A stretch of DNA of 64,000 nucleotides from Macrostomum hystrix (lineage: Eukaryota; Platyhelminthes; Macrostomidae), in contig CATNEN010000025.1 in the NCBI GenBank assembly GCA_950097015.1, positions 8,606,501-8,670,500 of the forward strand. Reading direction: 5' to 3'. How positions within the stretch are numbered: the stretch's first letter is position 1; the number at the start of each line of letters is the position of its first letter. The notes below the pieces were generated by a model. That model did not search any database and was not told the origin of the DNA. It saw only the letters and a program-made list of their open reading frames with translations. Made by a program: the position numbers and the translations under genes. Positions 1 to 12,802 of the stretch are shown piece by piece.

Positions 1-1563
1 GGTTGCTCGCACTTTCTGCTGTTGCTATTTTTAGTTTTAGTTACCAACTAACGCTCGCTTAAATTCCATTCAGATTTCTAAGTCTTATAGGTTGATTTTC
101 GTATTATTTCGTATTTCCTTTCATTTTGTTTTTCGCATTCTGAACGACATAATGAAAAAACAAAAAATTAAACTTAAAAGAAGTGCATACCTAATGACTG
201 TCTTCCGATTTAAAGTTTTCGCGTATCTGCATTCAATCAAATTATAATCCGAAGATTTTCCTATAACTTGTTATTCCATTAGTTATACATGCATATTTGA
301 AACTAAAAGTCCAAAATATTACCTCTCTGTTTTTTTTACAGTTTTTTCCTACATGCTTTTAAGTGTTCTGGAATGTCACATTTTGACTTCAATTATCCGT
401 CTATTTTTTGATATCGTGATTTTCTGGCCATTGTAGGATAGTGGTCAATACAACGGCAATTTAAATCACATATTTAGATAATATTTAGATATACTTGATA
501 TTGTGATGTAGAGTTTATACAGAAATACACAGAGTTAGAAGAAGAAAATTATATGTTCTATTATGTTAACTTTTTCAACTTTTGCTTTTACCTTGTTTGC
601 TGTAATGACGTTTTGTTCGTTAAAATAAACACTTTCCATCATTAAATATTAATGGCTAGCTAATAGTTAAACATTTTTCTCGATCTCACAAATCTCTGTG
701 AAATCACTCTAAAAAAAGTTTGTTTAGAGTGAAGTGCAGCAATATATACAACACGTTATAGGTGATTAAAAAATTTTGTAATTCAAATCTTGTCATATTT
801 GTTTATTATATAATTAAATAAATCAGTACAATCCCACTAATTTATTTAGCATTTCATTGTGATTTTCTACATAATCTGTATAATAATTACCTATCTAAGA
901 TTTTTCTTTTATTAGTATGACTGCAAACTTTTACTTTTCACAAATAAACGTCAAATAAAACTACTGGGTACATTAAATCAATTGGAATTATCTAGAATTC
1001 GTTAATTTTATCTGATGTTATAAGAAGATGGCAGTGATTCATAATTTTACTTTTTTACTTGTTTGGGTTTAGCATACTTAAAAAGACCATTATATTATTA
1101 TTAGAAATTAGAAATTACATAGTTTGAAATTACACAGAAATACCAAATTTCAACATAAACTATAAATGTATATTTATATAAAAATCATTTTGAACTTTCT
1201 TACAAATGTTGATGGGTCTGTTTGAATTTTTTTATTTTTATATGTTGATTTTGGCTCCAGTTGTATGAAAATGTAGGTCCATATCTTTTGTTTGTATATA
1301 GCTACAGCTACAAGTGATCGCTTATACAACCAAAAGTATTTTTTATATTTGAAAGATAAACATGAGTAACTAGCAAAACAGCATATTTGTTATGCTACAC
1401 AGCTTTAATGTTTTATTCCTTGTATTATATTGTTTGTCACTAACTAGGTAACCAAAATAACCAAAACTTTTTTTGCAAAACTGTTAGATTGGTTTGATCT
1501 AGTTGGTAAATTTAGTCAGTTTAGTGATTTAGTGAATTAGTAATTTAGTGATAATGGAAATAA
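1..1563. other. AT-rich intergenic DNA, no gene seen
   Basis: The stretch is strongly AT-rich with homopolymer runs and stop codons in all frames. I see no open frame with recognisable protein content and no clear repeat. It may hold the promoter or a first exon of the esterase gene that follows, but nothing in the sequence fixes either. Confidence 0.6.
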
Positions 1564-1599
1564 TTCTGGTCCAATGGCTGCCAAAAACCCCGCCTCCAG

Positions 1600-2328
1600 G
1601 CTGGCCTGGCCCTGCCTCGTGTGGTCATCCTCGGGGACTCACTGACGCAGTTCGGTTGGTCTAGCACAGCCAGCTGGGTTTCCCGCATTGCCGACTCTCT
1701 GCTTCGTCGCTGCGACATTGTCAACCGGGGCTTCTCTGGCTACAATAGCCGCTGGTGTCGCATGATGGCGCCGGCCCTGTACCCTCCTGGCAGCCTGGCC
1801 ACGGGTGTGGCAGCCTTTGTTGTCTTCCTAGGCGCCAATGACTCCCACCGGGCTGGCAGTACAACACAGCACATCGATGTCGCAGACTATGAGGCCGAGC
1901 TGGTTCATATAGCCAAGTATTTGACAGGTCCGGCGGGCCTGTCACCGTCGGCGCTGATCTTCTGCAGTCCGCCGCCGGTTGACGACGTCGCCTGGGACAG
2001 GTGCTGCCAAGACAGGTTCGGCACGCCAGGCACAAAGGCTTTGGACGACATGCCTCCTTATAGGGACGCTTGCCGTCGTGCTGCTGACACTGTCGGGGCG
2101 TCGTTCTGCAATGTCTACGACGGCTTTCTGGAGTCCGGTGTTGGCGACGCTTGGCGGAGCCAGTTCAGCGACGGGCTGCACTTTAGCCCGGAGGGTGCGG
2201 ATAGAATGTTCCAACTGATCTGGCCTGAAATCGATAAGCGCACTCGTCATCTACCAATGCTGGCACCAGAATGGCGAGAGGTTGATCCCAATAACCTAGA
2301 CGAGTCACTTGTTAATTTGGTTGGTTGA
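1600..2328 (+). CDS. IAH1: SGNH/GDSL esterase, isoamyl acetate-hydrolysing esterase 1-like; start unresolved
   Basis: This is an SGNH-hydrolase-fold esterase that is expected to cleave small ester substrates. Block I is GDSLTQF, with the catalytic Ser just after position 1635. The family-typical NRGFSGYNSRW follows, then GAND for the oxyanion Asn, and near the C-terminus DGLHFSPEG, which supplies the catalytic Asp and His. The C-terminal LPMLAPEWREV also fits IAH1. Length is near the usual 240-250 residues. No in-frame ATG precedes GDSL: the open frame runs back to a TAA at 1561, and position 1621 is GTG. An ATG at 1574 is in another frame and stops soon. The family's Pro-Arg before the GDSL strand is present in this frame (LPRVVILGDS), so I favour a 3' splice site at CCTCCAG/1600 with an upstream first exon. 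A frameshift or assembly error is the alternative. Family call is firm and the start is not. Confidence 0.82.
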   Translation, partial: AGLALPRVVILGDSLTQFGWSSTASWVSRIADSLLRRCDIVNRGFSGYNSRWCRMMAPALYPPGSLATGVAAFVVFLGANDSHRAGSTTQHIDVADYEAELVHIAKYLTGPAGLSPSALIFCSPPPVDDVAWDRCCQDRFGTPGTKALDDMPPYRDACRRAADTVGASFCNVYDGFLESGVGDAWRSQFSDGLHFSPEGADRMFQLIWPEIDKRTRHLPMLAPEWREVDPNNLDESLVNLVG

Positions 2329-2574
2329 AAACTTTTTGAATAACAGCTTCGGTATTCGATTGAGTTCATTGAGTTGGTTGGCAATACTTCATTTGAAGCT
2401 GAATGAAGTACTTCTTTCCTTGTTATTTTTATAGTGTAAAAGTACTTTTTCCACCGCAATAATTATGATTCCACATTTGTTTTTTTATAGTTCAGACAAA
2501 GTAATCCACTCGTTAGGTTGCATTGCTTGCAATAGCATTAAGTAATACGCATCTGTGCCATTATTTTGTTTTGT

Positions 2575-2580
2575 AATAAA
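2575..2580 (+). promoter_or_regulatory. poly(A) signal AATAAA after the esterase gene
   Basis: AATAAA lies about 250 bases after the esterase stop and before the splice acceptor of the first kinesin gene. It is the likeliest poly(A) signal for the esterase transcript. Confidence 0.45.
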
Positions 2581-2746
2581 TAGACACTACTCGCTTGGTT
2601 ATGATTTCAGCAGTTTTTCGCTTTCTAATATTTTAATTTTAACTAACTTTCACTGACGAATTTTAATTAATCTGACGCATGCTTAGAAGGGGAAGACTTA
2701 TGAACTGTGATTAGCACTAAATTCTTGCATCCACCCTCTCAACTTC

Positions 2747-2748
2747 AG
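2747..2748 (+). promoter_or_regulatory. 3' splice acceptor AG 11 bases before the KIF3A-1 start codon
   Basis: A pyrimidine-rich tract (ccaccctctcaacttc) ends in AG, leaving an 11-base leader before the ATG at 2760. The coding region itself has no introns, so this acceptor serves either a 5'UTR intron or a spliced leader. Confidence 0.5.
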
Positions 2749-2759
2749 CTAATTTCTGA

Positions 2760-4829
2760 ATGGCCGACAGCGGCGACAATGTTCGCGTGGTGGTGCGCTG
2801 CCGCCCCATCAACCAGAAGGAGAAAGACGCCGGTCACAAGGTGATTGTGAAGGTGGACGAGCTGCGCGGCTCCATTGAAATCGCCAATCCAGCAGGCCCG
2901 GCCTCCGAGCCGCCCAAGACTTACACCTTTGATATTGTGTTCGGCATGACCTGCAAGCAGGTTGACGTCTACAACAAGGTCGCCAGACCCATTGTTGATT
3001 GCGTCATCGAAGGCTACAACGGCACAATATTCGCGTACGGCCAGACTGGAACAGGAAAGACTTTCACAATGGAAGGTGTCAGGACGGTCCCAGAGCTTCG
3101 TGGCATCATTCCCAACTCATTCGCCCACGTCTTCGGTGCCATCAGCAAGGCTACAGCCAATGTGACATTTCTTGTGCGAGTCTCCTACCTGGAGATCTAC
3201 AACGAGGAGGTACGAGACCTGCTTGGCAAGGACCAGACAGCGAGGCTTGAGGTGAAAGAGCGCCCTGACGTTGGTGTGTACGTGAAGGACCTGTGCAGCT
3301 TCGTGTGTCACAGTCCAGATGAGATGGACAAGCTGATGACCGTGGGCAATAAGAATCGAATGGTTGGGGCAACAAATATGAATGAGCAAAGTTCGAGATC
3401 TCATGCAATATTCACTGTCACAATAGAATGCTCAGAACAAGCCCAGAGCGGCAAGACAATGTTGCGTCAGGGCAAGCTGCATCTCGTCGACCTGGCAGGC
3501 AGCGAGCGACAGGCAAAGACTGGAGCGACTGGTGTGAGACTGAAGGAGGCCACGAAGATAAACCTGTCTCTTAGTACCCTCGGCAATGTAATCTCCGCTC
3601 TGGTGGACGGAAAGAGCACTCACATTCCGTACCGAAACAGCAAGCTGACCCGTCTGCTCCAGGACTCGCTTGGAGGCAACAGCAAGACAGTGATGTGTGC
3701 CAACTTTGGTCCCGCTGATTATAACTTTGACGAGACAATCAGCACCCTTCGATATGCCAATCGCGCTAAGAACATCAAGAACAACGCCAAGATCAACGAG
3801 GATCCGAAGGACGCGATGCTGAGACAGTTCCAGAAGGAGATCGAAGATCTGAAGAAACAGCTGGAGGATGGTGGTGGCATGGTTGATGGGGATGAAGATG
3901 ACGAAGAAGAAGAAGACGATGATGACGTCGTGGTCGGCGAAGATGGGCAGCAGCGTCGAGTGCGAAAGCGGCGCAGCTTTAAGAGTTTGTCCAAAGACCA
4001 GATGCAAGAAATCGAGCAGCGAATCGCCGCGGATCGTCGCCGACTAGAGAAGGACCAGAACATGGCCGAGGAGGAGCGTGACCGTGTCCGCCAGCAGCTG
4101 GAGTCGCAGGAGCGCGAACTGACTCGGCATCGTCAGGAGCAGCGGGCGTTGGAACAAAAGCTATCGGACCTGGAGAAGCGGCTCATTGTCGGTGGAGAGA
4201 ATTTGTTGGAGAAGGCCACCGAGCAGGAGCGGCTTCTTGAACAGAATGCCAAGGAGTTGGAGGCTAGGCGCCGCGAAGAGGAGCGACTTCGAGCCCAGCT
4301 GAAGGAAAAGGAGCAGGCGAAAGTGGAGATCGAGGATCGCTACCGCAGTCTGGACGAAGAGGCCACCGCCAAGACACGCAAGCTTAAACGGCTCTGGCAG
4401 GCCTACATGGAAACGAAATCCGAGCTGGCCGACGTTCAGGCGGAGCACCAGCGCGAGATGGAGGGCCTATTAGAGAATGTTCGCCAGCTTAGCATGGATC
4501 TGCGACTCCAGATGCTGGCCATCGACCAGTGCATTCCGCGTGAATATCAGGAGCTCATTGAAAGTAGCGTGGTCTACAATGACGCCATTGGCGAGTGGCA
4601 GCTGAAGGGCGTTGCCTACTCGGGTAACAACATGCGCAAGAGAGCAGCCGAGGCCGAGGAAAAGGAGAAGAAAGAGTTAGAAGAGAAATTCGCCGAGCCG
4701 CCCCTGGAAACTGTCTACCTGTCCTACAGTGAGCGGCTGGATAGCGCGGTGTTCAAGCCCAGTGTTCGCTCTGCCAAGGGCAGGAAGTCGGCCAAGAGTG
4801 CAGGCAGGAAGAAGAAATCGGCTACCTGA
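2760..4829 (+). CDS. KIF3A: kinesin-II motor subunit KIF3A, copy 1, intronless
   Basis: KIF3A is a plus-end-directed motor. With KIF3B and KAP it forms heterotrimeric kinesin-II, which drives anterograde intraflagellar transport in cilia. The 689-residue protein has an N-terminal motor (about 7-344) with P-loop GQTGTGKT (94-101), switch I NEQSSRSH (208-215) and switch II DLAGSE (244-249). The neck ends in [24 protein letters not shown], shown here only by its position, 346-369. An acidic stretch (about 376-390) and a basic patch (RRVRKRR) follow, as in KIF3A. A long coiled coil covers about 405-590. The tail has the KIF3A hallmarks [17 protein letters not shown] and a Lys/Ser-rich end. The ATG gives the family-like start [18 protein letters not shown]3A genes usually have many introns, so an intronless copy suggests a retrocopy. 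A second copy lies 1.3 kb downstream on the same strand. Confidence 0.95.
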   Translation: MADSGDNVRVVVRCRPINQKEKDAGHKVIVKVDELRGSIEIANPAGPASEPPKTYTFDIVFGMTCKQVDVYNKVARPIVDCVIEGYNGTIFAYGQTGTGKTFTMEGVRTVPELRGIIPNSFAHVFGAISKATANVTFLVRVSYLEIYNEEVRDLLGKDQTARLEVKERPDVGVYVKDLCSFVCHSPDEMDKLMTVGNKNRMVGATNMNEQSSRSHAIFTVTIECSEQAQSGKTMLRQGKLHLVDLAGSERQAKTGATGVRLKEATKINLSLSTLGNVISALVDGKSTHIPYRNSKLTRLLQDSLGGNSKTVMCANFGPADYNFDETISTLRYANRAKNIKNNAKINEDPKDAMLRQFQKEIEDLKKQLEDGGGMVDGDEDDEEEEDDDDVVVGEDGQQRRVRKRRSFKSLSKDQMQEIEQRIAADRRRLEKDQNMAEEERDRVRQQLESQERELTRHRQEQRALEQKLSDLEKRLIVGGENLLEKATEQERLLEQNAKELEARRREEERLRAQLKEKEQAKVEIEDRYRSLDEEATAKTRKLKRLWQAYMETKSELADVQAEHQREMEGLLENVRQLSMDLRLQMLAIDQCIPREYQELIESSVVYNDAIGEWQLKGVAYSGNNMRKRAAEAEEKEKKELEEKFAEPPLETVYLSYSERLDSAVFKPSVRSAKGRKSAKSAGRKKKSAT

Positions 4830-6126
4830 ACTGTGTCCGGAGACGAAGCTTTGTCCAGCGTACAGCTTTCGCTCCGTTGAAAATTTATTAAATATTATCC
4901 CAGTCGTTTTTTTAAGAAAAACTTCTAATGGCCAGGTAGAAGACTAAATGTTTTTGCAACGAAACCTTTTGTAGTGGGATTTCATGATATTGACAAAAAT
5001 TCGAATAAAAATCGTGTGGTATGGTTTTTTATTATCAAGCGTTAACAATGCAGTTTTTAGGTTACGTTCTGACATTAGTTTTAGCCGTTTTTTGGGTTGG
5101 GATCACAACGTTGGGATTTAGAAAATGGAAAGTTAAAAACGGTCACATTTTTTGTTTTCGGTGGCAGTATACAAGGCAATGTACTCATAATTGAAAGCAA
5201 TGTACTGTTTATCTTTTCTAACCATTTTATTTGTTAGCATGACTGTATCCGTCCAGATGCTGAGCAGTGAGCACTCACAGCTTCTCTCACAATAATGTCA
5301 CTGATGATTATACTGCTTATTGAATGCCTCTGATTTGTGTCTAATGTCGAACTCAAATGTGCTCGCGCGGTAACTTAATTGAGCCAAGCTGAATCTTTTA
5401 TTCAACTATTCTTTTGATTGCGAGTTTAAAAACGATATGACTATAGACCTATTATTCAATCTTTTCTTTTTTAAGCAAGTTTTAGTAATGACCCGAACAC
5501 GAGCAAGGATATGTGCAATCTATTTTCTTCAATTTATGCCTTTTTAAAAGTCTCTTTGGGTTGCTTTCAATTCGATAGAAGCTTAAAGTTTAGTAAGCTA
5601 AAAATTATATTGATCCTAGTCCAGCTGTTTTGTGAATTAATATATTTCAATTTACAAACAAGCGACTGCATGCTTTGTTTTGAAAAACTCGAGAATCTCT
5701 TCACTTTGGCTTGATTTCAGGCCTCTTTATTTGGTTTCTCACGACCTTTTTATCGTTTTCTTATTTACACATTTATGCCTTGTGGCTAAGCCTTTTCTAG
5801 TTTAACAATAAATACGTGCAATATGGATACTTGTGGACATCAGTTACAATCGTATTTTATTCATTTTTTATTACTATGTTTAATTGCAACTGAATCGGAG
5901 TAAAAATGTATTGGATCCACAAACTCAGAATTCTCTTTATATGCAGTCTCATTCGCTCATGCACGTACTTGCCCTAAAAATAATAGAGTTATATAGTTAA
6001 AAGACTGCCTGTGCATTCAAATTGCTTTGATAATTTAAAGTATTTTGTAAATTCGCTCGTACAATGATGTACATATAAATTTGCCTGACTTAAATTGATG
6101 TAGTATATTTTACTTCTTACTTTTGC
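4830..6126. other. spacer between the two KIF3A copies
   Basis: This AT-rich spacer of about 1.3 kb holds the 3'UTR of copy 1, with an AATAAA at 5004-5009, and then DNA in which I see no gene. It probably carries the promoter or leader region of copy 2. The spacing is long for a trans-spliced operon, so separate transcription is likelier. Confidence 0.6.
5004..5009 (+). promoter_or_regulatory. poly(A) signal AATAAA after KIF3A copy 1
   Basis: AATAAA lies about 175 bases past the KIF3A-1 stop codon. It is the first canonical signal downstream. Confidence 0.55.
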
Positions 6127-6128
6127 AG
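6127..6128 (+). promoter_or_regulatory. 3' splice acceptor AG 13 bases before the KIF3A-2 start codon
   Basis: The sequence tttacttcttacttttgcag ends in AG 13 bases before the ATG at 6142. It has a strong polypyrimidine tract. As in copy 1, the coding region has no introns, so the acceptor serves a 5'UTR intron or a spliced leader. Confidence 0.6.
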
Positions 6129-6141
6129 CAAACGACAAGCG

Positions 6142-8226
6142 ATGTCGCAAGAGACGGAGGACAATGTGAAGGTGGTGGTCAGGTGCCGGCCACTCAGCCA
6201 GAAGGAGATCACAGAGGGCAACAAGGTGACCGTCAAGATCGATGAGCTGCGCGGAACTGTGGAAATCACCGAACCAGATGTTGTCCGCTCAGAGGGTATG
6301 GCCCATCACGTTGGAGAACCGAAAACCTTCACTTTCGATCACGTGTTTGGCATGCAAAGCAAGCAGGTGGACATCTACAACAAAGTGGCCAGACGAATTG
6401 TCGACTTTGTTCTGGAAGGCTACAACGGCACAATATTCGCGTACGGCCAGACTGGAACAGGAAAGACTTTCACAATGGAAGGTGTCAGGACGGTCCCAGA
6501 GCTTCGTGGCATCATTCCCAACTCATTCGCCCACATCTTTGGTGCCATCAGCAAGGCTACAGCCAATGTGACCTTTCTTGTGCGAGTCTCCTACCTGGAG
6601 ATCTACAACGAGGAGGTGCGAGACCTGCTTGGCAAGGACCAGACAGCGAGGCTTGAGGTGAAAGAGCGCCCTGACGTTGGTGTGTACGTGAAGGACCTGT
6701 GCAGCTTCGTGTGTCACAGTCCAGATGAGATGGACAAGCTGATGACCGTGGGCAATAAGAATCGAGTTGTGGGTGCTACAAATATGAATGAGCACAGCTC
6801 AAGGTCTCATGCAATTTACACGGTGACGGTCGAATGCTCTGAGAAGGCAGTGACCGGCAAGACAATGTTGCGTCAGGGCAAGCTGCATCTCGTCGACCTG
6901 GCAGGCAGCGAGCGTCAGTCAAAGACTGGAGCGACTGGTGTGAGACTGAAGGAGGCCACGAAGATAAACCTGTCTCTTAGTACCCTCGGCAATGTAATCT
7001 CCGCTCTGGTGGACGGAAAGAGCACTCACATTCCGTACCGAAACAGCAAGCTGACCCGTCTGCTTCAGGACTCGCTTGGAGGCAACAGCAAGACAGTGAT
7101 GTGTGCCAACTTTGGTCCCGCTGATTATAACTACGACGAAACCATGAGCACTCTGCGATACGCTAATCGCGCTAAGAACATCAAGAACAGCGCCAAGATC
7201 AACGAGGATCCGAAGGACGCGATGCTGAGACAGTTCCAGAAGGAGATCGAAGACCTGAAGAAGCAGCTGGAGGACGGCGGCGGCTTCATAGAGGGTGACG
7301 AAGAAGAAGATGACGATGAAGATGATGAAGATGTTGTTGTCGGCGATGGCCAGAAGCAGAGGAGGAAGCGCAATCAGTTCAGAGGTTTGTCGGATGAAGA
7401 GATGAAAAAAATTGAGGCGGCTCTCCGTTTCGATTTGAAAAAGCTGGAGAGTGACTCGAAAATGTCTGAGGAGGCAAAGAACGAAGCTCTAAAACGCTTG
7501 CAGGCGAAGCAACAGGAGCTGGATGAGCACAAGAAGGATCGCGAAGCCCTGCAGCGTAAGATGGAGAATCTGATGGGCCGGCTCATTGTCGGAGGTGAGA
7601 ACTTGTTAGAGAAGTCTGAGGCACAGGAGAGATTGCTAGAAGCTGCTAACCTTGAGTTGCAGAAGCGTAAGAAGGAGGAAGAGAGACTGCGCGCTCAACT
7701 GAAAGAGAAGGAACAGGCGAAGGTCGAAATCGAGGATCGTTATCGTAGTCTTGGCGAAGAGTCTGAGGGTAAGACTCGCAAGCTCAAGAAGGTTTGGGAG
7801 ATTTACACAAAGGCCAAGGATGAGCTGGCAGAGGTTCAGGAGGTGCACCACCGCGAGATGGAGGGCCTATTGGAGAATGTGCGCCAGCTGAGCAAAGATC
7901 TGCGACAGCATCTACTTATCATCGACCAGTGTATTCCGCGCGAGTATCAGGAGCTCATTGAACAGAACATCATCTGGAATGAGTCAACTGGCGAGTGGCA
8001 GCTGAAGGGCGTGGCCTACTCAGGTAACAACATGCGCAAGAGAGCAGCCGAGGCCGAGGAAAAGGAGAAGAAAGAGATGGAAGAGAAGTTCGCCGAGCCA
8101 GCCCTGGAAACTGTTTACCTGTCCTACAGCGAGCAGTTGGATCATCAGGTGTTCAAGCAGAGCGGTGGCGGCAAGTCCAGAAAGTCAGCTAAGCGAAGCA
8201 AGCGCAGAGCTGCTGGGAAAGATTAA
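6142..8226 (+). CDS. KIF3A: kinesin-II motor subunit KIF3A, copy 2, intronless
   Basis: The 694-residue paralogue has the same order of parts as copy 1: motor with P-loop GQTGTGKT (102-109), switch I NEHSSRSH (216-223) and switch II DLAGSE (252-257), then neck, acidic patch, basic patch KQRRKRNQ, coiled coil and KIF3A tail ([17 protein letters not shown]). It carries a short insert after the EITEP strand compared with copy 1, and its NEHSSRSH is the commoner form of switch I. All motifs needed for ATP hydrolysis are intact, so both copies look functional. Long motor-core stretches match copy 1 almost base for base, while the first 80 codons and the coiled coil are clearly diverged, which points to gene conversion. 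The ATG starts [16 protein letters not shown], as expected for the family. Confidence 0.95.
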   Translation: MSQETEDNVKVVVRCRPLSQKEITEGNKVTVKIDELRGTVEITEPDVVRSEGMAHHVGEPKTFTFDHVFGMQSKQVDIYNKVARRIVDFVLEGYNGTIFAYGQTGTGKTFTMEGVRTVPELRGIIPNSFAHIFGAISKATANVTFLVRVSYLEIYNEEVRDLLGKDQTARLEVKERPDVGVYVKDLCSFVCHSPDEMDKLMTVGNKNRVVGATNMNEHSSRSHAIYTVTVECSEKAVTGKTMLRQGKLHLVDLAGSERQSKTGATGVRLKEATKINLSLSTLGNVISALVDGKSTHIPYRNSKLTRLLQDSLGGNSKTVMCANFGPADYNYDETMSTLRYANRAKNIKNSAKINEDPKDAMLRQFQKEIEDLKKQLEDGGGFIEGDEEEDDDEDDEDVVVGDGQKQRRKRNQFRGLSDEEMKKIEAALRFDLKKLESDSKMSEEAKNEALKRLQAKQQELDEHKKDREALQRKMENLMGRLIVGGENLLEKSEAQERLLEAANLELQKRKKEEERLRAQLKEKEQAKVEIEDRYRSLGEESEGKTRKLKKVWEIYTKAKDELAEVQEVHHREMEGLLENVRQLSKDLRQHLLIIDQCIPREYQELIEQNIIWNESTGEWQLKGVAYSGNNMRKRAAEAEEKEKKEMEEKFAEPALETVYLSYSEQLDHQVFKQSGGGKSRKSAKRSKRRAAGKD

Positions 8227-8835
8227 ATTTTTTCGTCATACAAAACATCGTCTCCTCTAGTATCGTGTCCCCTCTTCTTCTAGGAGTTATCTGTTACCAT
8301 CTGGCCGTTAAGAATTCGTTTGTTTTCTATTTTCGTCTTTTGGATTCTTTGCTCTTTGGATTTTTTGAAATAGTGATTTTGACTTAAATAATGAACAATG
8401 GTGCTAGCTAGTAGCTGGAGCTGCCGACCATTTATCAAATGAAGTATTTAGATTGGTTCATATCTCTTTTACTTATAATTGCAACACTGTGAGTATTCAA
8501 GAGTCTTCGCACAATACTACTATATTGACTAATTTATATTTTATATCCATATTTTGTCCTGAAAGTTATCAGCGAATATTTCCGACCGTTAATGCTTTTG
8601 TGAGAACGACTTGGAGTTTGTTCGTTGGATTTAGTAGTTTTTTAACCAACAAACTGAGGTGTATATTACTTTTTTATTCTTGTATTATTGTGTTTTTTAG
8701 CTCTTCCAAGCCGTCCATAGAGTGAATCTGCAAAGTGATGTCTTTGATCGAGTTATTTTTTTCTAATTGTAAATGATGTGCTTCGCATTCCACTCTTTTA
8801 TATCTGACTTTGTACATTCTGGACTTTTTCCCCAA

Positions 8836-8841
8836 AATAAA
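8836..8841 (+). promoter_or_regulatory. poly(A) signal AATAAA after KIF3A copy 2
   Basis: AATAAA lies about 610 bases after the stop codon. It is the best candidate signal for this transcript. Confidence 0.45.
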
Positions 8842-11800
8842 GAGTTCAGACTGCTACTCTACTTAGTAAGTAGCCAGGCTCGCGTATAATTCTATGTTCA
8901 AGTGTGCACAAAAAATAGAAATTTATGAAGAAAAAAATATTGCAAAAAGCCGTCGCATTTCTTCTTTTATGTGAGATTGTGAGTTCCGATGTCCCGAATT
9001 TCCTCTAATCTGGTCTTTCTTTCCTTATGGTTTAAAACCGCAATACGCAATTAGAAATCTATGTACTTTCCTGGAGTCCAATCCGGGTCTGAAAAAAGGA
9101 GAGGGCAAGTTCAGCAAAACAAACGCATGCATTTAATGATTTGTACGCGCTGTACCCTGCCTACCTACCTATCTGATCTATCCACACAGACACAGCTAAG
9201 TACAGGTCCGTGTCGAGTCACCTACACTTCTGCACTCGCGCATGTTTGGCTTGCGCAAAGCAAGGCCCCCTTCTTCTTGACCCAGACAGTTCGCGGATGA
9301 GTCACTTCTTATTTAGCGGGCCGAATCAAACCTTCCTATCAACTCGGACCTGTCCTCACCAGATCGCGCCACCCAAACCCGCACACCCCCTTCCTATTCC
9401 GTACCCCTACAGCAAGTCCAACTAAAAGGACTAAAAATAAAAATACTCTTCTGTGTGTTTGTGTGTGCTTCCTTATTCCTTCCACTCCTATTCTTTCTTT
9501 CTTTCCAGAGTCCCTCATGAATAGGTTGAGATTGAGAAGCAATAAAGTCGTATTTTTGCTTGGCCAATTTACTGTTCACAGCACACTGCAGAAAGTGGAA
9601 AATTGTCACAATACATTCTGCTGGTTTGATATTCAATTGATACTGTTCACTGTGTTGTTATTGTTGTAGAAATAATTCTGGTCAGACTTGACTTGAGTTG
9701 AAGTAGGCAATCTTGTGTCTGCAATGTCATTGGGAATGGATGGGTTAATTATCATTAATTATCATTTGATTCAGTACGGTGAATTAAGTGACAAGATAAA
9801 AATATTGCAGATGACTCGTTTTTAGCAGGCCATCACACAAACAAATTATTTCGAATTTAACCACATTGTACATTATTTTCTAGCATCCAATTATCTGAAT
9901 TCATGGCCCAACAATAATACTTTTTTTATCAACAATCTATGATTATTTACCTTTATGGAGTCAGCTATTAAAGACCCGCGCGAGCCATTCGCCTGTTATA
10001 TTAGCTTAGTTTTATGGTTTCAATAACTTATCTTTAGCATAATTACGAGTATATACAAGTGCTAAAAATAATTATTATTGTTTACTGACTTAACTCCAGG
10101 CCTTATTTATTTATTTCTGCCTTGGGTGCCTGGGAGTCATCGGAGTCTCAGGCTATATAGCCTCTCAGTCCTCACCTTAATTGAAACTCAAATTGCAGAA
10201 TTGCAGTCCTCAAAGTTACGAGTAGTTAATTTGGCAAGAGCAAAAAAACAAGACAAAGCAAAAATTAAAGACAGAGTTAGGTAGGTTAAAGCTAAAGAAT
10301 TTGCACCGGGCCGAACCCGGCGACGCAGACAAAGACCCGAGGCCCTAGGGCCTAGAATGCCGATCTGAAGTTCCCTTATAAAAAGACTGTAAACAACCAT
10401 ATCAAAGTTCTCTTATCTATGGCCTTAACTCCCTCGCTGTCTCCCGATGTGTTATCCATTCAGTATCGAGTGTTTCCCACACTCACTCCATTAAGTTCCT
10501 CCTCCCTTTTCTCTAGACTTAAAAGTAACAAAAAATACGGCCTAAACAAAAATTCTTTGTAGACCCCACCCAGATGGGCCCCAGCCACCACTGGGGCCAC
10601 CACTCCACCAGCCCCACTCCTGGCCTGGAGCCCATGCCGATGGGCATAGCACACGAGACTTCGAATTGAATTGGAAGAAGGGGAGTAATTACAATAAAAG
10701 TGCGGGTAATTGGTCGTAAACAAAAACACGAGGAACACAAGTTGTTCTATCTCTTTACCGAGACACTTCCTTCTTTGTTAGCTCTTTGTTCGCTAAGCTA
10801 AGCTAAGGTATCCAATTGATTGGTGTGTGTGTGTGCGTTGGTGTGCATATTTGTTTCTAAGAAATGCTGTAAAAATCTTAACGGTCGGTGAACGTTAGTA
10901 ACCTGTACTTAGATTGGGTGAATCATATTAAAGTCCTGTTAAGTAAAGCTAGTAATTTCATTTCATTAGTTGACTTTGTAAATAGCAGCTAAAGCCGAAG
11001 TAAAAGAAATGCGAAAGCCTTATGCTCCTAGAAGCAGACAATATGAAACTGTGGAAAAAACCAACGAAACACTTGCTATATTATTTTCTTTAACGACATT
11101 ACAAGAAGTACTGAAGCTAGATTAATTTCTTTGTTTTTCTATGTTGAAATTCTGTGTTTAACAAAGAGAAACTTGTCACATGTTAGTCTCGGTGTGGGTT
11201 TGGTTGCGCAGTGCGCTGAAACAAAGTAATAATAAATATTTTGCAGTTGCCATTTAAAAGCCAACAAATCTAACACCGATTGCGGACATTTCCGCAGCAT
11301 TGAATCAATAATTATAACAAATGTAGGTAACAGAACGGTAGGGCTAAACCCTGAAAGTAAAGCGTCACCTATGTATGCACTATCTGGGACTTTTGATTTA
11401 TGGTTTATCACGTGACTGTTAGCTTGCTGGCCCACTGGATCACTTGTCCACAATCACTTGGGAATCGGTGACATTTTCTCACTTAGATTAGGCTTTGCGG
11501 ATCGGGCTAATATGTGGATAAGTCGGAAATTTGCTGGTCAAACAACTCCTCTCTGTTTCTGTTCCACTTTCAGGATTTTTCCACATTCGGGAACTTTTCT
11601 TGGGTTTCTTGTAAAGATTTTATAAATAGCTCCAAATCCGATTGCAGTCTTTATATTTGGAACATATACTCGTAAGTCCCACCTTCTACGTCCTAAATTT
11701 GGGTCGCAGGCCAGAAGCACACAATATAAAGCTGTCATGTTATTAAAATATTTGAATGCGAAAACCTGAACCCTGTTCTCATTTTCACTTATTCCACCTT

Positions 11801-12802
11801 CCACTGCGCATCACGTGACAAAGAACTGCTATCCGTGTTTGCACTTTTGCACCATCACTAACCATAATGCTATACACAATTAGCCTATTAGGAGGCTTTA
11901 TATTTACTGTTAAAATGATTATGAATAACGATTACGATTAACAAGCAGTAATTATGTAATTGTATGCAAAGCTACATTATATTATCCTTATCCTTATCCT
12001 TAGGCTTAGATATTAAAAATGCGGATCTTAGATCTAAGAAAAATAAGATCGGAATTACGAGTACTACTCACAGCAATTTGGACTTCAATTGTTATAAACT
12101 TTAAAAACCTGCATTTTGAATACATGTAGTCGTTCCAAAATGGTTAACTATAAACTTTATTAAACAAATGAATTATTAAGTTTCGGAGAAGCTAAAATGA
12201 AAATTCATTTTATACTAAACATTCGACATATCCTTTATTTATATTTATGAGACACGATAAAGTAAAAAATAGAGATGTTGTTGACCAATCGGTTGTCTAG
12301 TAAGTTAGTGAATTGCTCAGCACGTTAGGCACAGAATTAGGCTAAATTTGATTAGCGCGGTTCTCTGCTGAACAACCCACTACCTCACCGGCGACAAAAT
12401 GCCTCTTTCGCTATCATGATATCATCTTTCGTGCAAAAAAACAGCGAAAACTGGCAATAAATAATGCTTTTAACCGATTATTTTATGGGTGGGGCTTCTA
12501 AAACTGACTTACCAGACTGGAAATATCGCTGTGAATCAGTGTTATGAGTTATGACGCGCACTCACTCGAGTTGCGGTTGCAAATCAATGGTAGGGTCGTG
12601 TCAATTTTCGGGAGTAACGGGGCTTAAAAGAGGCGGACAGGAGACTCCCACTTAAAATGAAATAAAAGATACACGGATTGTTGTTGTTCAATATGGGAGA
12701 ATGGAGAGAGGGCATGCGTGCGCGAGACGGAGAACGGGCGGGCCTCCGTTTATTGAAGAGAAAGCCTCCTCTGGGGGTTGGTGGTGGGTCTGGGGTAAGG
12801 CT

